Source: Halosimplex salinum
GTDB lineage: Archaea; Halobacteriota; Halobacteria; Halobacteriales; Haloarculaceae
NCBI RefSeq assembly: GCF_003730195.1
Contig: NZ_QWGG01000012.1
Coordinates: forward strand, 62,001-126,000
DNA length: 64,000 nucleotides
Reading direction: 5' to 3'
In this document: one piece after another, positions 42,256 through 50,148 of the stretch
Numbering within the stretch: position 1 is the first letter of the stretch
How the letters are laid out: the number at the start of each line of letters is the position of its first letter
Notes under the pieces: generated by a model
Database searches by the model: none
What the model was told of the DNA's origin: nothing
What the model saw: only the letters and a program-made list of their open reading frames with translations
Position numbers and translations under genes: made by a program

Positions 42256-43608
42256 TCAGGACTCGATGAAGCCGGTCCCGACGTAGTCGTGGTCCTGGAC
42301 CGTCTGGATCTGCAGGAACCCGACGGGGTCGCCGTTCTCGTCGAAGTCGATCGGACCGCTCACGCCCTGGTAGTCGAGGTCGTCCACGCCGCCGTCCTCG
42401 AGGATCGCGCTCGCGGCCTCGAACGTCTCGGCCTTCTCGCCTTCGGGACGGGTCACTTCGCGGACGGTCTCCTGGAGCGCCGCGCCGGTGAACTCGTCGG
42501 CCGCCTGGATCGACAGCGCGGCGGTGATAACGCAGTCGTAGGCGTAGGCCGACCACGAGGTCGGCGACTCGTCGTAGGCCTCCTCGAACCGCGCCGCGAA
42601 GTCCTGGTAGTTGTCTTCCTCGACCGGCGCCGAGGGCACGACGATCTTCATCCCTTCCATGCTCCCCTCGGGCGTGTTCTCGAGCACGTCGTCGCCCGAG
42701 ACGGAGTCGGCGCCGTACAGCGGCGCGTCGTAGCCGCTGGAGAAGATCTCGTTGACCATCGTCGCGAACTCCGCCTGGTAGGTGACGAACAGCCACGCGT
42801 CCGCGTCGGAGCTGTTCATCTCCGAGACGACCCCGGAGTAGGACTGCTGGTCCTGGTCGTGGGCCTGGTTGTACGCGACGTCGCCGTCCCAGGCCTCGAC
42901 GAAGGCGTCGGCGAGGCTCTGTCCGTAGTTGTTGTTGACGTAGGTGACCGCGACCGAGTCGTGGCCGTCGTCGGCGATGATGTCCGCGAGCGCGACCGAC
43001 TGCGTGCGGCCCGTCGGGGACATTCGGAGCAGCCCGGGGAAGTCGGTCAGCCCCAGCCCCGTGGAGTTCTGGCTCAGCTGGACGACGTCGGTGTCCTGGA
43101 TGACGCTCTCGTAGATCGCGAGCGAGACGCCGGACCCGACCGAGCCGATGAGGAACGGCACCCCGTCCTGGTTGACGAGTTTCTGTGCCGCCGAGACGCC
43201 GCCCTGGCTCTCGGACTCGGAGTCCTCGACGATGATGTCGAGCTCGCGGCCGTCGATCCCGACCTCGTTCACCGTCTCCAGGGCCAGTTCCGCCCCGCGC
43301 TGGTTGCGCTCGCCGAACGCCGACAGCGAGCCCGTCAGGGAGTCGACCATCCCGATCTCGTAGGATCCGCCGTTCCCGCCGTCGCCCGACGGCGTCTCCG
43401 TCGGCGTGTCGGTGTCGCCGCCGCTCCCGTCGCCGCCGTTCCCGTCGCCGCCGTCGCCGTCTCCGCCGTCACTGTCGCCGTCGCCGCCGTCGCCGCCGTC
43501 ACTGTCGTCCGTGGTGTTGACACAGCCCGCCAGCCCGGCCAGTCCGACCCCACCCGTCAGCTTCAGGAGCGTTCGTCGGTCGATGTCGTCCGTGGTATCT
43601 CGTGACAT
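42256..43608 (-). CDS. livK: Tat-exported substrate-binding lipoprotein of the Liv-type importer (LivK)
   Basis: 450 residues. DRRTLLKLTGG (R11-R12) and GLAGC (C29) mark a Tat lipoprotein; a Gly/Asp repeat linker (30-75, DGGDGDGGDG) spaces it from the membrane. The ligand-binding part is a periplasmic-binding-protein type I fold: EIGMVDSLTGSLSAFGERNQRGAELALETVNEVG, VPFLIGSVGSGVSLAIYESV, VTYVNNNYGQSLADAF, SSWSAYAYDCVITAALSIQAA. First gene of the operon, divergent from proline dehydrogenase. A box GGCTTAACC (43637-43645) lies about 27 bases before its probable transcription start. Confidence 0.92.
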   Translation of the reverse strand: MSRDTTDDIDRRTLLKLTGGVGLAGLAGCVNTTDDSDGGDGGDGDSDGGDGDGGDGNGGDGSGGDTDTPTETPSGDGGNGGSYEIGMVDSLTGSLSAFGERNQRGAELALETVNEVGIDGRELDIIVEDSESESQGGVSAAQKLVNQDGVPFLIGSVGSGVSLAIYESVIQDTDVVQLSQNSTGLGLTDFPGLLRMSPTGRTQSVALADIIADDGHDSVAVTYVNNNYGQSLADAFVEAWDGDVAYNQAHDQDQQSYSGVVSEMNSSDADAWLFVTYQAEFATMVNEIFSSGYDAPLYGADSVSGDDVLENTPEGSMEGMKIVVPSAPVEEDNYQDFAARFEEAYDESPTSWSAYAYDCVITAALSIQAADEFTGAALQETVREVTRPEGEKAETFEAASAILEDGGVDDLDYQGVSGPIDFDENGDPVGFLQIQTVQDHDYVGTGFIES

Positions 43609-43636
43609 ACGTTCTATAAACTAACGGCACGAGCGG

Positions 43637-43645
43637 GGTTAAGCC
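43637..43645 (-). promoter_or_regulatory. TATA-like box of the liv operon
   Basis: Minus strand GGCTTAACC, predicted start near 43614 and a 6-base leader. The element CCATGGTCGGG begins 13 bases upstream of it. Confidence 0.45.
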
Positions 43646-43653
43646 CAACCCTC

Positions 43654-43664
43654 CCATGGTCGGG
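43654..43664. promoter_or_regulatory. CCATGGTCGGG element upstream of livK
   Basis: First of three identical 11-base copies in this gene block (others at 45442 and 45508). Its distance from the predicted livK TATA centre (about 14 bases to its near edge) equals that of the copy upstream of the Bat-type regulator. Confidence 0.5.
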
Positions 43665-43754
43665 CCGAATCCGTTCGGTCGAGAGTATCGGAAATCTCAC
43701 CGTCAGGATCGGCTGAGGCGTATTTATCTCACGCGGCCGAGCGGCGAAACGTTT

Positions 43755-43772
43755 GGTCGGGTGGTTACTTAG
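43755..43772 (+). promoter_or_regulatory. Proline dehydrogenase promoter with GGTCGGGTGG element
   Basis: GGTCGGGTGG (43755-43764) abuts a TATA-like GTTACTTAG (43764-43772) centred 27-30 bases before ATG 43798. The same ten bases abut the box of the aldehyde dehydrogenase gene. A second TATA-like GTATTTATC is at 43720-43728. Confidence 0.45.
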
Positions 43773-43797
43773 GGAGGTGTCGGACCGAGTGTCGGCA

Positions 43798-44625
43798 ATG
43801 ATTCCGCCGATCGCCAGCAACTTTGTCGCCGGTGAGACGCCGGAGACGGCGCTGGCACACGTCGAGGAACTGAACGAGAACGGGGTGGCCGCCATCGTGA
43901 ACCTCCTCGGGGAACACTACGAGGAACGCGCGCCCGCGGACGCGGACGCGAACGAGTACGTCGAACTCGCCGACCTGATCGCCGAGCGCGGCGCCGACGC
44001 CTGCATCTCGGTCAAACCGAGCCAGATCGGGCTGGAAGTCGGCGCGACGGCGTTCGAGGAGAACCTCGCGCGGATCGTCGACGCCGCCGACTGCTTCGTC
44101 TGGGTCGACATGGAGGACCACGAGACGACCGACGTGACGCTGGACGCCGTCGAGCGCCACACCGTCGAGACCGACGGGCAGGTCGGCGTCTGCGTCCAGG
44201 CGAACCTCAAGCGCACGCGCGAGGACCTCGAACGCCTGGCCGACCTGCCGGGGAAGGTCCGGCTGGTCAAGGGCGCCTACGACGAACCCGCCGAGATCGC
44301 CTACAAGAAGAAGGCTCGCGTCGACGAGTCCTACCGCGACCTCCTGGAGTTCATGTTCCGCGAGTTCGACGACGGGGTGGCCGTCGGGAGTCACGACCCG
44401 GCGATGATCGACCTCGCGCGGGACCTCCACGAGGAGTACGGGACCGCCTACGAGGTGCAGATGCTGATGGGCGTCCGCGAGACGGAGCAGTACGCCCTCG
44501 CCGACGAGGTCGACGTCTACCAGTACATCCCCTACGGGAGCAAGTGGTTCTCCTACTTCTACCGGCGCGTCAGGGAGCAGAAATCGAACGCGCTGTTCGC
44601 ACTCAGGGCCGTCGTCGGGCGGTAG
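43798..44625 (+). CDS. Proline dehydrogenase
   Basis: 275 residues from ATG 43798; an in-frame upstream extension lacks conserved features. The protein is a TIM barrel of the PutA/PRODH type: SNFVAGETPETALAHVEELNENGVAAIVNLLGEHY, FVWVDMEDHETTD, RLVKGAYDEPAEIAYKKKARVDESY with the flavin-binding lysine/arginine region, VGSHDPAMIDLA, FEVQMLMG-like YEVQMLMGVRE and the substrate-binding YIPYGSKWFSYFYRRVRE. It oxidises proline to pyrroline-5-carboxylate and feeds electrons to the quinone pool. An aldehyde dehydrogenase for the next step follows two genes later. Confidence 0.93.
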   Translation: MIPPIASNFVAGETPETALAHVEELNENGVAAIVNLLGEHYEERAPADADANEYVELADLIAERGADACISVKPSQIGLEVGATAFEENLARIVDAADCFVWVDMEDHETTDVTLDAVERHTVETDGQVGVCVQANLKRTREDLERLADLPGKVRLVKGAYDEPAEIAYKKKARVDESYRDLLEFMFREFDDGVAVGSHDPAMIDLARDLHEEYGTAYEVQMLMGVRETEQYALADEVDVYQYIPYGSKWFSYFYRRVREQKSNALFALRAVVGR

Positions 44626-44661
44626 AACTGGCGGGGATCGGCGGTCGTCGCGGTCCGTGAC

Positions 44662-45384
44662 TTACGGGTCGAGCAGTTTGGATTCGGCCTTCCGCAGGTG
44701 TTCGAGCAGCGTCGTCTTCGAGACGTCGAGGTCGGCGGCCAGTTCCCGCGTAGAAGTGCCGCGGGGCCAGTCGTAGTAGCCCACCTCGCGCGCGTGTTCG
44801 AAGACTTCCCGTTGCGTGGTAGTGAGCGTGTCGAGGCGCCGGTCGCGCGCCGACCCGCCCGGCCCCTCGCTGGTCGTGATCGAGTCGACGGTCACCTCGG
44901 CGCCGGCCTGCTCGCGGACGCCGTCGAGGGCGTCCTCGATCCCCGAGCGGTCCTCGGCGAAACACACTTCCCACTGTTCGCTGCCGTCCTCGATCCGGAC
45001 GGGCGCGCTGTGGACGAAGCCGTGTTCGAGCAGGGTCGGACACACCATGTCGTCGGGGTCGTACTCGAGGAAGAACTCGCGGACGACCTCGCCCGGCGCG
45101 TTCCGCCCGCGACCGAACCGCTCCTGGAGTTCGAGTACTTCACCGGAGCGGTCCGAGGCGCGGATCGTATCGAGCAGTTCCTCGACTGCGCCCTCGTCGG
45201 GGCCGAATGCCGTGAACAGGCCGTTGACCGACGCGGGTCGGTCGGCCACCGTCTGGGGCGAGTTGTAGATGGCGTGTGCGAGCACGCCGCCGGCCGTCTG
45301 TTCGGTCGCCTCGATGGCCCAGCAGTTCGGATGCCACAGGTCCAGCGTCAGCCGCGTCCCTGATATCTCGTCGGCGATACTCAT
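44662..45384 (-). CDS. Bat-type HTH transcriptional regulator
   Basis: 240 residues from ATG 45384. The first 150 residues form the sensor half of short bacterio-opsin-activator-like proteins (ADEISGTRLTLDLWHPNCWAIEATEQT, FLEYDPDDMVCPTLLEHGFVHSAPVRIEDGSEQWEVCFAEDR). The C-terminus is an HTH_10 helix-turn-helix (LTTTQREVFEHAREVGYYDWPRGTSTRELAADLDVSKTTLLEHLRKAESKLL). It lies between proline dehydrogenase and the aldehyde dehydrogenase, whose gene it diverges from, and is the natural candidate regulator of both. Confidence 0.88.
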   Translation of the reverse strand: MSIADEISGTRLTLDLWHPNCWAIEATEQTAGGVLAHAIYNSPQTVADRPASVNGLFTAFGPDEGAVEELLDTIRASDRSGEVLELQERFGRGRNAPGEVVREFFLEYDPDDMVCPTLLEHGFVHSAPVRIEDGSEQWEVCFAEDRSGIEDALDGVREQAGAEVTVDSITTSEGPGGSARDRRLDTLTTTQREVFEHAREVGYYDWPRGTSTRELAADLDVSKTTLLEHLRKAESKLLDP

Positions 45385-45423
45385 GCGTGGTATAGACCTC
45401 CTCGGGGCCTTTACGTGCCAGAT

Positions 45424-45432
45424 ACTATATAA
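45424..45432. promoter_or_regulatory. TATA box in the divergent Bat regulator/aldehyde dehydrogenase region
   Basis: ACTATATAAG/CTTATATAG. On the minus strand it is centred about 44 bases before ATG 45384 (leader about 17). Its symmetry would also allow plus-strand use. Confidence 0.55.
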
Positions 45433-45441
45433 GGGGGCCGC

Positions 45442-45452
45442 CCATGGTCGGG
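45442..45452. promoter_or_regulatory. CCATGGTCGGG element, second copy
   Basis: Exact copy of the 43654 element, starting 14 bases from the centre of the Bat regulator's TATA box, on the upstream side. Confidence 0.5.
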
Positions 45453-45507
45453 TGCGCCGACGAATCGGCCGAATTCGGACCGTTCGGAGCCCGAGAGTTC
45501 GTCCCGT

Positions 45508-45530
45508 CCATGGTCGGGTGGGACGTTTCA
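45508..45530 (+). promoter_or_regulatory. CCATGGTCGGG element, third copy, with aldehyde dehydrogenase promoter box
   Basis: CCATGGTCGGG at 45508-45518, extended to GGTCGGGTGG (45512-45521), directly abuts GACGTTTCA, centred about 28 bases before ATG 45555. The arrangement copies that of the proline dehydrogenase promoter. Confidence 0.5.
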
Positions 45531-45554
45531 CCGCCTGCAGGCGTCGAGCGATCC

Positions 45555-47072
45555 ATGGTAGAGACACACCGGCAGTACATCGACGGCGAGTGGGTCACCG
45601 GCGACGGGACGGAGACGTTCACGAGCGAGAGCCCCGCGACGGGCGAGACGCTGGGCGAGTTTCACCGGGGGACGCCCGCCGACGTCGAGCGCGCGGTCGA
45701 CGCCGCGAGCGCGGCCTTCGAGGAGTGGCGCGAACTCTCCCGGATCGAGCGCGCCGAGTACCTCTGGGACGTGTACCACGCGCTCAAGGAGTCCGTCGAT
45801 GAGCTCGGCGCGACCGTCTCCCGCGAGTGCGGCAAGGAGATAAGCGAGGGCCGCGCGGACGTGGTCGAGGCCGCTCACATGGTCGAGTGGGCCGCCGGCG
45901 ACGCCCGCCACCCCAAAGGCGACATCGTGCCCTCCGAGATCGCCAGCAAGGACGCCTACATGCGGCGGAAACCCCGCGGCGTCACCGGCTGTATCACGCC
46001 GTGGAACTTCCCGGTCGCCATCCCCTACTGGCACATGGCGGTCGCGCTCGTCGAGGGCAACACCGTCGTGTTCAAACCCGCCGAGCAGACGCCGCTGTGT
46101 GCGAACGTCGTCGCGGAACTGTTCGCCGAAGCGGGACTCCCGGACGGCGTGTTCAACATGGTCCAGGGCTTCGGCGACGCCGGCGAGGCCATCGTCGACT
46201 CCGACGACGTGGACACCGTCCTCTTCACGGGCTCCGCGGAGGTCGGCCACCAGATCGGGCAGGCCGTCGCCGCCGACCCCGGTAAGCGCGCCGCCTGCGA
46301 GATGGGCGGAAAGAACGCCGTCGTCGTCACCGAGCAGGCCGACCTCGACGTCGCCGTCCACTCGGCCGTGATGTCCTCGTTCAAGACGACCGGCCAGCGC
46401 TGCGTCTCCAGCGAGCGCATCATCGTCCACACTGACGTGTACGACGAGTTCAAGGAGCGCTACGTCGCGGCCGCCGAGCGCGTGGCCGTCGGCGACCCGC
46501 TGGACGAGGACACCTTCATGGGCCCGCTGATCGAGGCCGAGCACCGCGAGAAGGTCGCGGAGTACAACGACCTCGCCCGCGAGGAGGGCGTCGACGTGCT
46601 CGTCGACCGCGCCGACCTCGACGCCGAGGAGATCCCGGAGGGGCACGAGGACGGCCACTGGATCGGTCCGTTCGTCTACGAGGCCGATCCCGACGCCGAC
46701 CTGCGCTGCACCCACGAGGAAGTGTTCGGTCCCCACGTCGCGCTCCTGGAGTACGACGGCGACATCGAGCGGGCGGTCGAGATCCACAACGACACCGACT
46801 ACGGCCTCGCCGGCGCGATCATCTCCGAGGACTACCGGCAGATCAACTACTACCGCGACCACGCGGAGATCGGGCTCGCCTACGGCAACCTCCCGTGTAT
46901 CGGCGCGGAGGTCCAGCTCCCGTTCGGCGGCGTCAAGAAGTCCGGGAACGGCTACCCGAGCGCCCGCGAGGTCATCGAGGCCGTCACCGACCGCAGCGCG
47001 TGGACGCTGAACAACTCGAAGGACATCGAGATGGCCCAGGGCCTCTCTGCGGACCTCTCCACCGACGACTGA
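45555..47072 (+). CDS. NAD-dependent aldehyde dehydrogenase, likely pyrroline-5-carboxylate dehydrogenase
   Basis: 505 residues. Catalytic cysteine in TTGQRCVSSERII, catalytic glutamate in CEMGGKNAVVV, NAD-binding GCITPWNFPVAIPYWHMAVALVEGNTVVFKPAEQTP and LFTGSAEVG, and the C-terminal EVFGPHVALLEY and PFGGVKKSGNGYPSAREVIEAVTD. The sequence is of the ALDH7/P5CDH-like kind. Neighbouring proline dehydrogenase makes glutamate semialdehyde, so conversion of that to glutamate is the likely role; other aldehydes cannot be excluded. Start ATG 45555 fits the promoter; the open frame continues upstream without homology. Confidence 0.9.
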   Translation: MVETHRQYIDGEWVTGDGTETFTSESPATGETLGEFHRGTPADVERAVDAASAAFEEWRELSRIERAEYLWDVYHALKESVDELGATVSRECGKEISEGRADVVEAAHMVEWAAGDARHPKGDIVPSEIASKDAYMRRKPRGVTGCITPWNFPVAIPYWHMAVALVEGNTVVFKPAEQTPLCANVVAELFAEAGLPDGVFNMVQGFGDAGEAIVDSDDVDTVLFTGSAEVGHQIGQAVAADPGKRAACEMGGKNAVVVTEQADLDVAVHSAVMSSFKTTGQRCVSSERIIVHTDVYDEFKERYVAAAERVAVGDPLDEDTFMGPLIEAEHREKVAEYNDLAREEGVDVLVDRADLDAEEIPEGHEDGHWIGPFVYEADPDADLRCTHEEVFGPHVALLEYDGDIERAVEIHNDTDYGLAGAIISEDYRQINYYRDHAEIGLAYGNLPCIGAEVQLPFGGVKKSGNGYPSAREVIEAVTDRSAWTLNNSKDIEMAQGLSADLSTDD

Positions 47073-47142
47073 GCGACGCGTCGCTCTCCAGACCGCCCCG
47101 TTTCTGCCGAACTATCAAGGTCCGAGCGCCTGTAGTGTGGGT

Positions 47143-48285
47143 ATGGATTTCGCCCTCACGCAGGAGCAGCGCCAGATCCGCGACATGGTCGCGGAGTTCG
47201 TCGACGAGGAAGTCGTCCCGCGGGCCGCAGAGATCGACGAGACCGACGAGTTCCCCGACGACCTGGTCGACGCGATGGCCGATCTGGGGCTGATGGGCAT
47301 GCCGATCCCCGAGGAGTACGGCGGCGCCGGCCTCGACTACCACGCCTACCCCGAGGCGCTCGTCGAAATCTCGCGGGGCAGCGGCGGGCTCGGAACGATC
47401 GTCGCCGCCCACATCTCGCTGGCCTGCAACATGGTCTACGAGTTCGGCGACGAGGACCAGCGCGAGACGTACCTCACCCCGATGGCCGAGGGCCGGGAGA
47501 TCGGCGCCTTCGCCCTCTCCGAACCGGGAGCCGGGAGCGACGTGCCCGCCATGGAGACGACCGCGGAGCGGTCGGGCGACACGTACACCATCGACGGTGG
47601 GAAACTCTGGATCTCGAACGGCTCCGTCGCCGACACCGTCGTCGTCTTCGCCAAGACAGACCCCGACGCCGGCGGCAAAGGCATCTCGTCGTTCGTCGTC
47701 CGCCCCGACGAGGACGAGGGGTTCCACGTCGAGGGGACCGAGCACAAACTCGGCGACAAGGGCTGTCCCACGGCCGAACTGCGCTTCGACGAGATGGAGA
47801 TTCCGGCGGACCGCCGTCTGGGGGAGGAAGGCGGGGGCTTCGTCCACGCGCTCAAGACGCTCAACGGCGGCCGGATCACCATCGCCGCCCGTTCGATCGG
47901 ACTCGCACAGGCCGCGCTCGACGACGCGCTCGAGTACGCCCAGGACCGCGAGCAGTTCGACCAGCCCATCAGCGAGTTCCAGGCGATCCAGCACAAACTC
48001 GCGGACATGGACACGAAGATCAACGCGGCTCGCTACCTGATGCACGCCGCCGCGGACAAGAAGATGCGCGGGGAGCGCTACGTCAAGGAGGCCGCACAGG
48101 CGAAGCTCTACGCCTCCGAGATCGCCCGCGAAGTCACGAACGAGGCCATCCAGATCCACGGCGGGTACGGCTACACCAAGGACTTCGCCGTCGAGCGGTA
48201 CTACCGGGACGCGAAACTCAACGAGATCTACGAAGGCACCAGCGAAGTGCTCCGGAACACCATCGCCGACCAGTTGTTCGACTGA
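47143..48285 (+). CDS. Acyl-CoA dehydrogenase
   Basis: 380 residues, the standard length. FALTQEQRQIRDMVAEFVDEEVVP opens the all-helical domain; FALSEPGAGSDVPAMETTAER is the FAD/substrate signature 1; DQPISEFQAIQHKLADM and QIHGGYGYTKDFAVERYYRDAKLNEIYEGTSEVLRN give signature 2 with the catalytic glutamate in YEGTSE. Oxidises a short- or medium-chain acyl-CoA and passes electrons to ETF. Box AACTATCAAGG, centred near 47116, supports a leaderless start. It may act on branched-chain acyl-CoAs given the adjacent amino-acid genes, which is inference. Confidence 0.94.
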   Translation: MDFALTQEQRQIRDMVAEFVDEEVVPRAAEIDETDEFPDDLVDAMADLGLMGMPIPEEYGGAGLDYHAYPEALVEISRGSGGLGTIVAAHISLACNMVYEFGDEDQRETYLTPMAEGREIGAFALSEPGAGSDVPAMETTAERSGDTYTIDGGKLWISNGSVADTVVVFAKTDPDAGGKGISSFVVRPDEDEGFHVEGTEHKLGDKGCPTAELRFDEMEIPADRRLGEEGGGFVHALKTLNGGRITIAARSIGLAQAALDDALEYAQDREQFDQPISEFQAIQHKLADMDTKINAARYLMHAAADKKMRGERYVKEAAQAKLYASEIAREVTNEAIQIHGGYGYTKDFAVERYYRDAKLNEIYEGTSEVLRNTIADQLFD

Positions 48286-48950
48286 GCGGCGTTCGACCGT
48301 CAGATCGGCGCTGAGAGCGAGCGCCGACGGCACACCCGCGGCTCGGCGGTCGGGTCAGAGGGAGGCGCGCAACGCCCGACAGCGGACGTCCGCTCTCGTG
48401 GCGGGCGTTTCAGAGGGGTCAGACCTCCCACCGGTGCTACCGTAGAGAGCGACTATAACCTCCGTATTTAGGAAGATCGCTACAGGCGTCTCGGGGAACA
48501 GGAGGGAGGGGAGTCCCGTACGGGCCGCGTGTCGGCCCGCTCGTGACACTGTATCGAACGGTAGATGTCTCATACCCTCGAGGATCGACTTCATTCGCCG
48601 TTTTCAGGGTGAAAGAGCGCCGACAGTGCGGTCTCGGGTTTAACCGGGTCGACGGTACGCGAGCGGGCGTGTGCGTCGAATCAGAACGGTTCCGCCCGGT
48701 CGACTCCGCTCGGTCGATTCCGTCGATCGCCTCCGCTCGGTCGCCGACCAGTGGGGCGGTTCGGGTTCGAAACGACCGCTCGAGACCGACTCCCGGAGCG
48801 TGAGAACGCGACACGACGCCGAAATCGGCTGATCTGCGTTCGACGGACGGTGTTCCAGAGAAGAGGGTCGATACTGCCGGGAGGCGGCCGGTAACTCTGC
48901 CAATAACGAAACGTCCGCTGTGGGACTGTCCGGTGGAGAGGCTTCACAAC
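48286..48950. other. 665-base gene-free region
   Basis: No frame here looks coding on either strand: those that stay open (for example 48543-48803 plus, 48437-48814 minus) give low-complexity, Arg/Ser/Thr-rich products without recognisable domains. The first half is less GC-rich (CGACTATAACCTCCGTATTTAGGAAGATCGCTAC near 48450-48480, which could hold a promoter). The end (CAATAACGAAACG, about 48901-48912) lies 40-50 bases before ATG 48951 and may be that gene's promoter. Could hide a non-coding RNA. Confidence 0.5.
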
Positions 48951-49637
48951 ATGGACAGTTCGAACGGCGGCGTGGGTGGCGAATCGACCGGACTCGACCG
49001 CAGAAGCGTGCTGAAGCTGGTCGGGGCCGGTGCAGTCGGGATCACGGCGACGACCGGGACTGCCAGCGCGTGGCAGTTCCAGTTCTACGGGTGTAGCCAG
49101 GTGTGTTCCGACAGCAGGAACAGCAGAGCCGTCGTGGCGGTCGACGGCGGATACGAGTGTCGGGAGATGAAAGAGTACAACTCGGACAGACAGAACCAGG
49201 ACTGGGCGTGGGCGTCCGCCTGTTACGAGGTCTCCGGCGACGAATCGGTCGTCGGGATCGTCGAGACCTGCAACCGGGAGGAACCCGAGTTCTGCGAGAA
49301 CCCGAACAACTGCGCGTCGAATCACTACGGAACGGTCGACGAGGTGGTCGCGGAACTGAACGAGATCGGATGCTGTAAGCGAGACATCGTTCCGGGCAGT
49401 TGCGACGTGTCCGGGACCGGCAACGGCGGAAACGACGACGAAAATAGCGGCGACGAGAACGCAGACGGAGACGAAGACAGCAACGGCGACGAGAACGGCA
49501 ACAAAGGCGGGAACGGCGACGAGAACGGCAACAAAGGCGGGAACGGCGACGAGAACGGCAACAAAGGCGGGAACGGTGACGAGAACGGCAACAAAGGCGG
49601 GAACGGTGACGAGAACGGCAACAAAGGCGGGAAATAG
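48951..49637 (+). CDS. Tat-secreted cysteine-rich protein with C-terminal Gly/Asn/Asp repeats
   Basis: 228 residues. LDRRSVLKLVGAGAVG (R17-R18) with a cleavable end TASA/W near residue 40 is a Tat signal without lipobox. The mature core of about 100 residues has ten cysteines (GCSQVC, YEC, SAC, ETC, EFC, NNC, GCC, GSC), exceptional for a haloarchaeal protein and suggesting several disulfides. The C-terminus has five perfect or near-perfect GDENGNKGGN units. Likely released to the medium or cell surface. I do not recognise a family. GTG 48933 in frame is an alternative start. Confidence 0.78.
   Translation: MDSSNGGVGGESTGLDRRSVLKLVGAGAVGITATTGTASAWQFQFYGCSQVCSDSRNSRAVVAVDGGYECREMKEYNSDRQNQDWAWASACYEVSGDESVVGIVETCNREEPEFCENPNNCASNHYGTVDEVVAELNEIGCCKRDIVPGSCDVSGTGNGGNDDENSGDENADGDEDSNGDENGNKGGNGDENGNKGGNGDENGNKGGNGDENGNKGGNGDENGNKGGK
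49485..49634 (+). repeat. Five 30-bp tandem repeats inside the cysteine-rich protein gene
   Basis: Unit GGCGACGAGAACGGCAACAA plus AGGCGGGAAC, five copies in frame, differing at one or two third positions (GGC/GGT). Codes for GDENGNKGGN, the last ending K. Such perfect arrays are prone to copy-number change. Confidence 0.92.
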
Positions 49638-49763
49638 GGCGACTCGAAACGTCTCGGCCGGTCGGACGGGCGGGGATATCGCTGTCGTGCGGGGGGCTAT
49701 CGGTCGGCAGTCGGGGTGGCGCGACTGTCGGCAGTAGCCAGTGGGTCCGACGGGGGAGAACGG

Positions 49764-50057
49764 TTACTCGTCCGCGGTGGGGACCGGACCGGTCCCGACG
49801 ACCTCGCGAACGGCGTCGGTGAACTCGTGACGGCTCTCGAAGTACGGCACGTCGACGTCGGCCATCGCGTCGGCCAGTTGCTGGGGGCCGTCAGGGGTTC
49901 GGATCGTGACGTCGCCCTCGCGCTCGACGATGTCGCTGTGGGCCATCCCCCAGTTCAGTCGCGAGGCGACGCGCGCGAGGGGCGCGCCCTCGACCGGTTC
50001 GCCCTCGCCGAGTTCGACCGCGGGTGCCTCCTCTTCCTCGGACTCGTCGTCAGCCAT
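49764..50057 (-). CDS. DUF5789 family protein
   Basis: 97 residues from ATG 50057. After an acidic stretch (MADDESEEEEAPAVELGEG) the core PLARVASRLNWGMAHSDIVEREGDVTIRTPDGPQQLADAMADVDVPYFESRHEFTDAVREVVG is the pattern I associate with DUF5789, a small haloarchaeal family without known function; the SRL-W phrase and the final helix are typical. Box GCACTAATC centred near 50085 gives a leaderless start. Confidence 0.75.
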   Translation of the reverse strand: MADDESEEEEAPAVELGEGEPVEGAPLARVASRLNWGMAHSDIVEREGDVTIRTPDGPQQLADAMADVDVPYFESRHEFTDAVREVVGTGPVPTADE

Positions 50058-50148
50058 AGGCACACGTTCTGCTGGCCGGCGATTAGTGCTTTCGCTTCCA
50101 GACCGGCGAGCGATGCGGACGCACCGAGCGCGGAGACAGCCCGGTGTG

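Noticed and set aside
41467-43605. 712-codon plus-strand frame over the liv genes
   Set aside because: Antisense to livH and livK, whose motifs are unmistakable.
43609-43797. Riboswitch or attenuator between livK and proline dehydrogenase
   Set aside because: Both genes look nearly leaderless, leaving no room for a structured leader; DNA-binding elements explain the region better.
49485-49634. Short CRISPR-like array
   Set aside because: The 30-base units are directly adjacent without spacers and are in frame within a protein-coding gene.
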